Assembly (NCBI GenBank): GCA_037074615.1
Contig: CM073546.1
Location: forward strand, 12,641,501 to 12,705,500
Origin: Leucaena leucocephala
Lineage: Eukaryota; Streptophyta; Magnoliopsida; Fabales; Fabaceae
Direction of reading: 5' to 3'
DNA length: 64,000 bases
Shown here: positions 12,961-25,231 of the stretch, one piece after another
Numbering within the stretch: the stretch's first letter is position 1
How the letters are laid out: each line of letters starts with the position of its first letter
Notes under the pieces: model-generated
Seen by the model: the letters and a program-made list of their open reading frames with translations, nothing else
Told to the model about the DNA's origin: nothing
Databases searched by the model: none
Program-made: the position numbers and the translations under genes

Positions 12961-15117
12961 CTTTATTTTAGATCCTATTGTCAAATATCTAGTTTTAGAG
13001 TTAGTAATTCTCTCTCACAGCACAGCACAAGTGTTTCCTCTCATACCATACAAATAAACACTACAAACATCTTAAAATCAATGGTTCAACTTGCTGTAAC
13101 CATGAATGAATCTCTCTATCTCTATCTCTGTACAGTGTGATAAATTCATAATTAACTAACTCTTATAATTAAAATTAAAATAAGTGTGATGTTTAGGATA
13201 ACAGATGAGAAGTTTAGGCAATAGTGGGTAGAACCCAGAAATTTCCATGTCATTGTTACCTGTACATGAATGGATTATCTAAAATCAAAAGGTATATAAA
13301 ATATATTTTAAATCATGAAAAAATAACAAAAAAAATTACATTTTCAGCCATTTTATAAATTGGTCACTGTAATTTATTGGAAAGGTTAAAATATATTTGA
13401 GCATATACCTATGACCTTTTTTTAACGAAAACCCTGTAATTTAGACTTAATTACAACTTAAGTTCTTAGATGGATGCCTATTCATTTAACTCAATTCATC
13501 CAGTTTTAGTACTTTATAAATAAATAACTTGGAACGTCTATGTTTTCAAAAGATATTTAATTTTTTAGGATTGAGTTGTAATTTAATTATAAAGTATAAA
13601 GACAAATAAATTAAATAACTAAAATTTAATAAACTGAGTTGCAAATGACTTAAATTTCATGAAGAAAAAACTACGTACATTGGGGTCTCATCTCATCTAT
13701 GTCACTTTCTTGTATAATAAAAAAAAATCACATCTTTATTATAAAATAACTTCCCTACAAGTTGAAAGCTCAATCTATTAATAATAGAGCCAACTAATAC
13801 TATAAAATAACAACCGGAGAATCATATCTTTAATCTGAACAATTCTACATGGGAAAAGCATTTGAGAAACCTATAAAAAAACTATTTAGATTTAAAAATT
13901 TTAAATTAGGAATTCTTATATAAAAATGTGTTGTTATTTTTACTTATCAAATATAGTCAATAGCTATTAAAATATGAGAAATAATACTGATTTGAGATTT
14001 TTAAATTAAAGTGGTATTTTTCTTTTGAATTAGTAAGATTGATTTTTTTTTATTGTAGCACATAGCCCACCATTTTTTATGATTTTATATATCTGATTCA
14101 GGAATATGTATATTTTTTTAAAAAAATAATTTTAATTGTCAGATTGAAAAACAAATTCTTTTAATTAAAAATAACAATTTTTAATATAAAATGTTAAGCG
14201 ATGTTCTAAGAACTGGGCTAGACCAAACAGTTTGACCGGTTGAACTATGAACTAGTCTTGCGTAAGTTACGGTCAAGAGAGAAAACTGGTCAACTAGAAA
14301 ACCAGTCAAACTACTACTAGAACCAATGAATCGATCACATTCTTTTTTTTTTTTTAAGGCATACTTCTAAATAACAATTTATACATATTTATACCTCATA
14401 AGTTTTGGAAAATGAAAATAAATATATAAACAGGTCAGAAATATATAACCATATTATTTATAATTTATGAGTAAGACAATTTGTTAAAATTTTTATTATA
14501 TACAAATTGGTTTTATATTTATTTTAACTTTTTTTAGGTTCAAGTGCCTCCATGAATAGGCCAGAAGTAGGGGGAAAAAAGCATATGTTGTTGTCATTCA
14601 ATACCTTAATTTAAGATTAATATAAATTATAAATTATAAATTTTAATCTCTCAAATTTTTTTATATAAAAATATTAGTATTTATAACTTAGTAAAAACCA
14701 ACTTACTTTTTGTCTCTTGAATGACTAAAATTTATAATTTAAAATTTAAGAGACTAAAATTAAAATAAGAAAAAATTTAAGGAATTAAAATTTGTATTAA
14801 CCCTTTAATTTATTTTTTAGTAAAAGAATAAATTAATCATCAATTAATTAATTATACTATTAAAATCTTATAATATCTTATTCAATTAAAAATGAGTCTA
14901 AATCAACTTGACTTATAACTTTCCATTCATTTATTTATAAATTACAATCAATAATCTTATTTTGATCTTTAAAAATTTTTAAATCTTATAATAGTAATTA
15001 ATCTGTAATCCCATTAAAGTATAGCTCAAAATCTTTTAAAGATTAAATTTCAAATTTCTATAATATTTTAAATTGTTAATATTAATAAAATTTTACAATA
15101 ATTATAAATAACTAATA

Positions 15118-15260
15118 AATTATTGTTAGATATATTACATTGTGTTAATGTTAATAGTCTCTTAAGCTTTTATCTCATATTGAATGACATTATAACTTAT
15201 AATTTCTAAATTGAATTATCTCTAACATTGATTCTCTATAACCTCTAAGCCCAGAAAGCT
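15118..15260 (+). repeat. Left LTR remnant of the old copia-type element
   Basis: It starts near TGTTAGATATATTACATTG and shares the ordered words described for the right copy at 19890. It seems to lose similarity after about 15250. Confidence 0.45.
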
Positions 15261-16737
15261 ATAAACTATATGATATTTACTATGTGATATTTATAAATGA
15301 TATTTAATTTTTATTATTATTTACATTTCTTGTGATTATTATATGTGAGAGAAATTATTATAGGTATGTGATATTATGATATTGATACTAATTCTAAGAT
15401 TTACATGAAAGCAAATAGATCAAAAAATAATTATTTGTCATATTGTGATATTAATATATTATGTTATTTGTGTACAAATTAAAGGGATGATATATATTAT
15501 ATATATTTTTTATTTATTCATATAATATTATTCAACATTAGTTTGAATTTATTATGATTTGTTAGTGATAAATTTTAAGTATTTGAATTAATTTTTATTT
15601 TAATTAATTTTTTTGTTAAGAAAAAAAATTAAGAACTCATACAATATGTAAGAATTAGTCCATATGATATATTTTGAATGTTGTAAATAAGTTTTATATA
15701 GTATCTCAAAAATTCACTTTAAAGTCTTCTTGCTCTTGGGGAACAAGATATATGTTAGCCTCTTCCTCTTTATCACTTTAAAGGATATTCTATATTTTTG
15801 GGTTTGATGAGTTTGATAAATATTCAATGGATTTAAATACAATTATGTACTTATATTTTCTATTAGTATTATATTAAAATATCAAAAGAGGTGAGTTCAA
15901 CCTTTATGTTTGAAGTGATGAATTATTAGGCATATATATTAGAATTAAATTTATTTTTCTTATAACATTTGAGAGAACAAGAAATATCATATATATATAT
16001 ATTATATTTGAATGAAAATTTATTATTTTATACATTCTAATATTAAGAGTTATTACCTAATAACCTTAAGATTCAAGTTCTGAAAATTATTTTTGGTTAG
16101 CGGTGTATTTTGAATTCTATTAGATATAATTAATACTAGTATAACACTACTCATACAAGGATCCTAAATGAATTACCATTGGATGAAGGTAATTTATACT
16201 CTCTTTATTTGTTAATTAAATTGATGATTGATACAAATAAATATTTAAAAATGATGTATATTCTGTGAGTTATTCTCTATTGATTTACTTACTATAAGAT
16301 TGGTAATCTCTAAGATTATTTATATTATATACTTAATTATTGATAAATAGTAGTTAAATTTATGGATACTAAAATAGTTGGGACAATTTAAAAGAAAAAG
16401 AAAAATATAAATATCATAATTATTTATTATTTTGTATTATAATATTAATGATATATTGAATCTTATTCCACTATACTTTATAAATATTATAAATAATTAT
16501 AATACTTTGAATATGTTGAAGTATGTTATTAATTAATAATAAAATTATATAGTGTTGTAATAATATATGGTACTTCCTGAAGAACTTATGTGACAACAAA
16601 CTTGAAATTATTTTTGAAGAATTAATACATATTTTCTTTTTGGGATGATTGATAATAAAAATTATGACACATAGATCTACATTAAATTCATAATTGTATA
16701 TAAAATAGGGAACATTTAGACTTCCTAGTGAAATATG

Positions 16738-18060
16738 TAACATCCCAATTTTTTATCTTTATATTTAAGTAAAATTAAAAAATATTATTTGTCAATAATT
16801 TAAAAATATTATCTAATTAAATTATTATAATTTAGTATTTTTAGTATTTTTAATAAAATATGATATATAGATTATCCTATTTTTATCTTATTTAGAGTTT
16901 TATAATTTGATTGTTATTATTAGTTAGGAATTTATCCTGATTTTGATTCAGATTTAGATATACAATTTTATTTTAAAAATATGGTTTAAATTTTAAATTA
17001 TAATACCTAATAGAATTTTAATAAAAGATCATAATAATATATCTATATCTTTAATTAAATATATATATAATAATATATGTATTTATACTATAATGATAAT
17101 ATAGTTTAAATTTTAAATTACTATATCAGATAAGATTTTAATAAAGATAAGATATGAATTTAAATTTTAAATTATTATTATGGCTTTATAAATAGATCTA
17201 CCACCCTGAGTTATTCCTCAAACTTAATTATTGAGTCGGTTCTTCTCTTTTTAGTCATCTTTCTCAATCCTTTCAAGGTAACCACTTTCTATTTGTTGTG
17301 TGTGTTAATATGATGTTCGTGAGTCTTTTAATATATATATATACACATTAATGTGGATATTATTATATTCAGAAAGCTTATTTTATGATTTTCATTGAAA
17401 ATAGTCTTGTGGGATTTAAAGTTTAATTTAGAAAGTTATCTTGAGAAAAATACTCTTTTGTGATATTATCAATCTATTGAGATTTTGATTAATATGATTA
17501 TTTTGATAATTATGCATTGGGGATGGGTGAAGAGATAATTGTATTTCTACCACGTGGTATAGCCTCCATCGGAGCTCAATGGATGGTTTTTGTCCCACCA
17601 GTTTATCGAGGGACATGTCCCACCTGTTTATCGAGGGGGAATGGATCCATGGTCTGATCAGGTACTCTGTGAATTTTGGCATATCCATACCACTTGATCA
17701 GTTAGCTGTTCAAGGGGTAGTTCCCACTAGCCCATGGATTTGGTCGGCGGAAATAAGGCAGTTTGGTTGGTTTGAGGGGAGAAACTTAGGTGGGTTATTC
17801 ATTTATTTTTATTATGGTAATATGTTATTTTGTATATATTGTATTTTTTGATGTTCCACTTGACACCTCATGAGCACATGTTAGTATGTATAATGAGTAT
17901 AATTAATGGTTATTGAGATGTTTATCTCACTCCGTGATTATTAACATTTTTCAGGGTATATTCTCATCTTCGGACCCAGGGAAAACTACAGAGGCTTGAG
18001 TAGAGCTATATTAATTGTATAGCACTCTTCCTTGAAGGTATGTGTAGAATATTTGTATAT
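16738..18060 (+). other. Unclassified repeat-like segment with LTR-like start
   Basis: It starts with TGTAACATCCCAATTTTT, which resembles the 5' end of several plant LTR families (TGTAACACCCC...). It contains a less AT-rich core at 17510-18000 with an open frame (17579-17851) that matches nothing I know. Within the core, GTCCCACC(A/T)GTTTATCGAGGG occurs twice in tandem (about 17593-17636). The 'tatctcactccgtgatta' and 'ttcagggtat' words near 17925-17960 are reminiscent of plant LTR leader regions. Class and ends are uncertain. Confidence 0.35.
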
Positions 18061-19889
18061 TGCCACAATAGTTTTTTTTTTTGCATACTCATAAATCATA
18101 TTACCTTATTTATATTTTAAGAAAAATCTTTTTATAACCATGGTAGAGTTCATTTAAATTTTAGTTAAACTATTTTTTACCATGGTTAACTCTTTTGAAA
18201 TAAACTAAATTAATTTATAATATTATTTTTAAATTATATTGTATACAAAATATGTTTAAATAATTAATAATAGCTATATATTTTTGAGGATTTTACAAAA
18301 TACATGAAAAATAAAAATATTTTGATATGACTCACACTTGAGAGGAGATTGTTAGAATACAAGTGTGAAATAAAATTGAATCTTGTAAGTCCAATTGATC
18401 TCTAAAATGAATGTTATATTGAGGTTATAAATCAGTCATATGTTATAACAATTAAATTTATTATTGGTTATAGTAAACTAGAAGTTTACTTATCCAAATA
18501 GATTTACTGTTAATATAATTTGTTTGATCATCCTGAATCGTATAGATGATGTAATAAATTATTAAAAATTATGTATTGACATTTATTAAAGAACTTGAAG
18601 ATTCTTCATGAATAGCCAATATAAGAATTAACATATGCTACTTGTTCTTAAACAAAATTAATTATGAAAATATCACTAATTATAATAAAAATGATTATAT
18701 CAAAGAGGCGGATACTCTAGAAGAGTATAAAGATATAACTACTTACAAGAATCTCAAAAGAGGTCAATGTACCTTAAATGTAATAAAGAGAGCTCAATAA
18801 GTTATGTCACATAAAAGAAAAATGGAACCGAAAATATAAAGTTGTCAACAACAAATGAGGATTTTGTGATAGATCTATCGTGTGAAGAATACAAAAAATG
18901 TGTTTTGCCAAAAAGAAAAGTGAAAGGGCAAAGACACAATGAAAATAGAACTATATTATATTAATAAATAAAAATTATGGATCTGCAGTATAAACACTTG
19001 AGATATAAAGTTATTATAAAATATATAAATATTTATGTGAAAATAAAATTTTCACAAATGGTAATGATAAATATGATAACGAATATTATTTTGTGGTAGA
19101 GGCAATAATTTTTTACATATCTTAATAGTTTGGCTGTATATGAAAATAAAATGTGCCTAATAGATGTTGTTATAGTATATGTATATGGTTTACTAGAGAG
19201 TAAAATTTATATGATAATGTTTTAAGGATTTAAAATGCCTAAAGCATGTAAAAAAATGTTTAGAGTTAAATATCCAGTTATCTCATAATTTTAAATTTTT
19301 GCTATAATTATTTTTTTTGTATAAAAATATATTAAATTTAATAGATCAAAGTCCCATATATTTATTTTATTATAATATTGTGTTGATATTGTATGTTATA
19401 TTTTTGATAAAATTAAGTTCCTGCAAGTATACAAATAGATAATAGAATTGATATTCGAGTGTATAAGACAGATGAAGAGTATATTGATAATTAGAATATA
19501 TCCACAAGATATGTTAGAGGAATATACATTATGAAGATATGTTCATAATACATTATGTATAGTTCAGATAAATGTAAGATATGCTTAAAATGCTTGAGAA
19601 ACTAATACATTATGTTAATACGAAAGGAGGAATAGTGATGTTGTCATATGATGGAATAAAATTGATGTTGTCATAAGGAGAGGTAAACTTGATATTATTA
19701 TCAGGAAAGTAAAGATCATGTTGTACTCTTTTTTTCTTAACCAAGATTTTGTTTCACTGATTTTTCCTGACAAGGTTTTTAGCGAGGCAACTTCAATATA
19801 TATTGTGCACTCTTTTTTCACTAGATTTTTGTCCAACAGGATTTTTCTTGGTAAAATTTTAATGAGGAACAATATTTATCTATGAACAT

Positions 19890-20240
19890 CCAAGAAGAGT
19901 ATTATAAATATTACATTATGTGTGGATGTTTATAGTCTCTTAAGATTCTATCTCATATTAAATGATATTATAGTTTATAAATCTCAAATTAAAAGGTCTC
20001 TAAAATTGATTATCTATAATATTTAATTGTACAATTATATCACTTAATTCCTTTTTTTTATATACTTATAACTCTTTAAGATTAGTTTTTAATATTGGTG
20101 CCTTATAAATAGAGGATGATGTACACATATTGTAAATGAAAATCACTATCTATTTTTTTTTATCTAATTTTCTCTTTCTCATTTCTCTCATTCCAAATCT
20201 CTCTTTTATTTTCTTTTATTTTCATAACAATTATACTCTT
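19890..20240 (+). repeat. Right LTR remnant of the old copia-type element
   Basis: It follows the copia 3' landmark and repeats the left copy. It then runs on through 'ccttataaatagagg' near 20101, a plausible LTR promoter TATA box, and a CT-rich tail. Confidence 0.45.
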
Positions 20241-20299
20241 TTTTATAGTTTCCGTACAAATGCATAGGAAAAATCTACTCTTTTTAAAATTTCCAAAGA

Positions 20300-23200
20300 T
20301 AACTGCTCTTTTTTCAGTAAATTATACACAAAATCCAAGGCATCCCCATTCCTCTTAAAGAGGAGGGTTTAAGTTTCTTTATATTATTTTTTAATTCTAT
20401 TATTATGTGTCGAATTTTAAAATTTATAATTATCTATTTTTTAATATAAATATCTCTTTTAAAAATAAAATTTACATATAAAAAGATCTAAATTGACTTT
20501 GTACTATATCTTTCTAAACTAATGAAAAATAATTTTGTACTATTATATTAACTTTTATGGTACATGTGACTTTTCTTTTTTATAGAAAATATTTAGCATA
20601 GGGGCAAAAAAAAAATGGTAACTAAACATTGAGAATTAGGCTAATCTAAGAGAATTGGTATCCTGGTACTTAATAGTTAAAGTTTTAAGGAATTAATATT
20701 TTGATCAAAAGAGAATTTCGTAACATTCTCCATTTTTTTTTGGAAAAACTCTTATACTACTAAATTACACATTCAGTTTATAACAATCTCTCCCCACCCT
20801 TTTCTCTATCCATTTCCCTGGCTTCATCAAATCAAACATGACCTTGGGATAAAAAAGAGTCCCATAGGTTTATTGGGCAGGATTCTAAAACTTGTGTTTA
20901 TAATAATTCAATTTTATCTTAATTTTTTTTCTAAGTATACAGATTTTTCTAGTGAAGACAATTATATTTGAGATAATACTAAATATTAAATATAAGTATA
21001 TTTTATAATAAAATTTAAATATTAACTTATCATATTACAAAGGGCTAATCTATACCGTTAGACCAACCCTATTGATTTATTTTAAAAATTTATATAGCCA
21101 TTTATTTATTATTTACTTCATTTATTAATTATTTTGCAATTTAGATACATGCATAAATATCTTTCTTAAAGAATAATATAATAATGCCAGCTTATAGATA
21201 AGTCATGAGTCAAACTCATCAAGCAGAATGTATCGAGGCCATCAATAAGTAATTTGGAATTTTGTAAACCTTAAAATGACTTGCCTACACATAAAATGCA
21301 AAAATAAATATTGACCACATAAAATTAACAATAATAGAATGATATTTTTAGTGATAGAGAGATTGTAGCCTCTAAGATTGAGATGTGAAGACCCCACCTC
21401 AAAACGATGTTTCGTTATTGTCTCCTAGTCACAAGCTAACATGAGAGGAAAATTCTGTTTAATGACTTTTATTTTAAAAAAAAAAACATGTTTAAGCACC
21501 TAGATCCTTGAGAGGCACAATTTATCTTTATTAGGTAGTAGATACAACTTTTATTTAATTATATTATATTTTTAGTTTTATATAAATATTATTTATTTTA
21601 AAATAATTTATATATATAAAGATAGATTGCATGTTGTTAAAGAAGAGTTATATTAATTAAACATGAGTTGTATATAAGAGTATAAATAAGTTAGGCTATA
21701 GTTTACCCTTAATAGGCTAGTCTCAGACAAGATGTCTTGAACCTAACATGTATAAAGAGAAGCCTTGACTTAAAGTCTATCAAAAAATACTTATATTTTT
21801 AAAAACTTTAAATAAGTTAATAGGTCTAGATCTTCAAAATAGGCTTGTAATGAAAAATAGGCTATAATACGCTCGGTTAACTTTAAGAAGAGAATTTATA
21901 TTAAATTAATTTAAGGAAAGATAAAGAAGGATAAGAGAGATTATTGATATAAAAATAAAAGATGAGAGATGATATTTTTTATTTAGTTCAAAAAGGGAAA
22001 TGAGGAGAGTTAATTAAAAGTTAACAAATATACCCTTATCTCTTTATTTAAATTTATTTATTTTTTATTTATAATATTCATATAAAAATTATTATTTTTT
22101 AATTTATGAGTCTTAATTTTTTTATCTCATTTATATATATAATAAAATTAAAAAATATGATAAAATTTAATATTATTTCTAATTTATTTTATAATTATTA
22201 TATATTTTAATATAATATATAAATTATTTAGTATGCTTATTAGGTTTTAGCAATCATAACAAAAATCATGTGTGAGGAGAATAAAAAAAAAATTTGAGGT
22301 ACAGTTAAAATATTAAAAATATATAAAAAATAATTTAGTCAAAAATAGAGAAAAGTTCTCTCCCATCTAAAAACTCTATTTTTGGAGGGGAAGTAAACAA
22401 AGTGAGATGAACACATAAAGATAAAAAATCTTTCATTCTCTCTGTTCTATTTTTCCTAACCAAACACACTTATATCTCCTTTCTTCTCCCCTCTAAAACT
22501 TCTTAACCAAACAATCCCTAAATATAACATGTTAACCAAAACATACTTTTAAAAAAGTTTATATCTACTCTTATTTTTAAACATATCCTTTAGTTGTACA
22601 CATTATATTTAAGATTAAAATAAAACATATTTACATATAATATAATTAAATATATGTTTGCAAAACTAGGAAAAAAATTACACCTAGACGAGTTGAACCA
22701 GCTGAATTACCTATATAGCCTTGCGCAATCAATTTTTAAATGGGGAATTTTTAGCGATTTTTTTAATTTTATTATTTTTAGAAATTTGATGTAATTCTTT
22801 TGTTTCTGTTTTTTTCAAAAACGAGGCTAGGAAGTGGCTCATATGCATTCTGAAGGAGCAGACAATTTGATCCCAACACGTGTCACGTCTAAGTAGTTAC
22901 GTGTCATATTTTCCGTGCTATTCATTGGTGCCCAGTTCATTTAATTTTATTGATCACCAGATTGATATGAATGTCACTTTCATTCAATTTAATATTTAGA
23001 TTTTCTTCTGGGCTAAAAGAAATTATATTTAGATTTGGATACAACTTTTTTTTTGGATTTTGTTAATTTTTTTCATGTATATTTCAGGGAATTTTTTGTG
23101 TAGAATTTGAGGATGCTCCAAATGTGTTTGATAATAGGAAATATGGCAGAGAGGCCGGAAGCTTAAATATGTGAAAATATTCTACCTCCCTCATATAATT

Positions 23201-25231
23201 TTTTCAACTACTTTACCGATATTAAAAATAGTTATTTTACTAATAAAATTGTATAAAAATTACTTTAATTTACATTTTTCTCTCTACTAAATATGATAAA
23301 TTAAAAAATTATGTTTCTTAGAACACTTTTAAAATAAAGTAATTATCAAATATACTTTTAAAATTTTGTAATATTAAATTTAGTTAAGAATAGATTTAGG
23401 TTTATCTGACTTAATACTTTTAATTTATTTCTGCAAGTTGTATGTTGATCCTAATTATAAGATCTAGTTAACTTTTTTTGATAGATTAAGAAAATAAAAA
23501 AATTAATTATTATCAAATATAGTCCTATAAGATAGATTCATATACTATATTCCTTAATCTACCTAAATTAATCAACTAACTCATATATTAGTTATAATTA
23601 ACTCATTTATTTAGTTTTTTTAATTTATCTAAAAAAATTAACTAACTCTTATAATTATAATTGGAGGTAGTAATTACTATCACGTGGCTCAAAATTTTTT
23701 AAAGATTAAAATGGGGGACTTAAAATCTTTGAAAATCAAATGTCAAATTTTTATAATATTTTCAAAGTTTAACTATAATAAAAATTTATAATAATCATAA
23801 ATAATAAAATAATTATAATATATTTTTTCACACTGCAACAGAAGAAATATCTAGTTAATAATTAATACTCACAAACTCTTCTAAATGATTTTGATAAAAA
23901 ATGGAAGACTGGGCATGAAATCGTAAAATCTTATATTGATTTGATGTTAATTATCTCTTGTATCTCTAGGATTTTTTTTGTTTTTGTTTAGATTTGATTT
24001 GGATTATAGTTATGGTTTAAATAAAATCTGTTTACACTATTAGGAAGGATTATACAGCATCAAATATTTTGATTTTACTTCTCATATGTATTAATTATCC
24101 TAATTTTATTTGTGATACAATTTTACCTATAATCTTTTTAATTTGGTATAATTTCATATATAATCTTATTTCTCAAATACTAATAATTATATTAAATTAA
24201 AAAGATTATAATTAAAATTGTACCAAGTTAAAAAGATTATATGTAAATTTATACTATAAATAAGATTAAGATACTAGACGTATATAAAAAATAAAATTAA
24301 GATATTGGGTACTATGTAACCCTATTAATAATTTAGGATCAACTATTCATATATTAAAAAAAGGATAAACTTTTATTTAAATATTGTAATTTATTTATAT
24401 TATATTTTATTATTAAGATTAGAATTAGAGCTCTATTTAGCTAAGTTTGTTTTAATTGTCAAGCTAATATGATGAATTGAATAACAAATAATATTAGATA
24501 TTTTAAAATCCTCACTCTTTTAAAAAATATTTTATACATTTAAGTATATTTAAACTTTTGACTTTATGTTTAGATAGATAACATTCTTTTTATTAACATT
24601 AACATCGGTTGATAATCTATAATTTTGTTTATATGAAACTTCTCCGACTAACTAATCAACACATCAATTAGTTTTCTCAAAATATATTTTTTTTAAAAAA
24701 ATTGTTTGGTAGTTTATCTGTCTAATAGTCAATATTTTACCAAAAACACTCAAGCGATTGTACATAATTTTTTCTTCACAAAAATTTTATTCAATTTTTA
24801 TAAATAAAAATATGTTTTATGGAAAGAGCATGGATATAGATGAGTAGTTATGAATATGAGGTGAATAAAATTTTCTAATACAAATAAAATAGTTATACAT
24901 AATATAATGGTCTATATGTTTAAAAAATAACACATACAAATAAACAAAGTAAATAAAAGAATTTTAAATATTTTTTAAAATAATATAAATTAAAAGTGGG
25001 TCTTGTGTATTGTGAGTTTTTATATTTATGCATAAATTATTTACTACATAAAATAGGTTTTGACGCAACTTTAATTAGTTGTGGCAATTTTTTTAACCTT
25101 TTAATTTTTTTTCCTAAAATTTTCTAAGAATAAATTAACAACACTGGACCATAGAAACTAGAAACCGCTTCTTATTTATTTCTTAAAGCTAGCCAAAGCC
25201 TCTTCTTTACAGAAGCTCCTCCACCATTGGC
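20300..25231. other. AT-rich spacer upstream of RPL1; no gene seen
   Basis: I see no coding region. The stretch holds one MITE copy (23441-23670). At 22480-22525 the words 'taaccaaacacac' and 'ttaaccaaacaatcccta' resemble the end of a PIF/Harbinger-type MITE, but I found no partner end. An ACACGTGTC palindrome (G-box core) lies near 22878, too far (2.3 kb) to assign to RPL1. The last 100 bases include the RPL1 5' UTR. Confidence 0.45.
23441..23670. mobile_element. Stowaway-like MITE (same family as 12721)
   Basis: The right end CTTATAATTATAATTGGAGG, then TAG and TA, is the inverse of the left end at 12721 (CTCCCTCCAATTCTAATTAT). The left end of this copy keeps 'cctaattataagatc' but not the CTCCC tip. 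The internal segment with ATATTAGTTATAATTAA is shared with the 12721 copy. Confidence 0.65.

Larger units (their letters stand above)
8600..15110. other. AT-rich gene desert
   Basis: I find no supportable gene here. Besides the array at 9044 and the MITE at 12721, the stretch holds a (ATA)n microsatellite at about 10136-10160 and a less AT-rich island at 11920-12300 with only a 98-codon minus-strand frame and no recognised motif. It also holds a fragment of the 12721 MITE family near 13145-13195. A segment at 14215-14335 with repeated 'GACC/GGTC' and 'ACTAGT'-like words looks like the inside of a nonautonomous DNA transposon, but its ends are not clear. Confidence 0.5.
15118..20300 (+). mobile_element. 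Old, decayed Ty1/copia-type LTR retrotransposon (tentative boundaries)
   Basis: Two diverged direct repeats bracket this region. At 15121-15240 the words 'atattacattgtg', 'tagtctcttaag' and 'ttatctcatattgaatga' occur; at about 19905-20020 the same order recurs ('atattacattatg', 'tagtctcttaag', 'ctatctcatattaaatga'). Just left of the second repeat (19715-19870) lie two related 'cttttttc...gtttcactgatttttcctgacaaggttttt' style segments, which I know as a common 3' non-coding landmark of plant copia elements. Scattered coding-like scraps lie around 18640-18960. No intact gag or pol frame remains, and other insertions (16738-18060) seem nested inside. I infer the + orientation from the position of the 3' landmark. 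Confidence 0.5.

Noticed and set aside
22480..22525. PIF-like end 'ttaaccaaacaatcccta'
   Set aside because: There is no matching left end within a reasonable distance.
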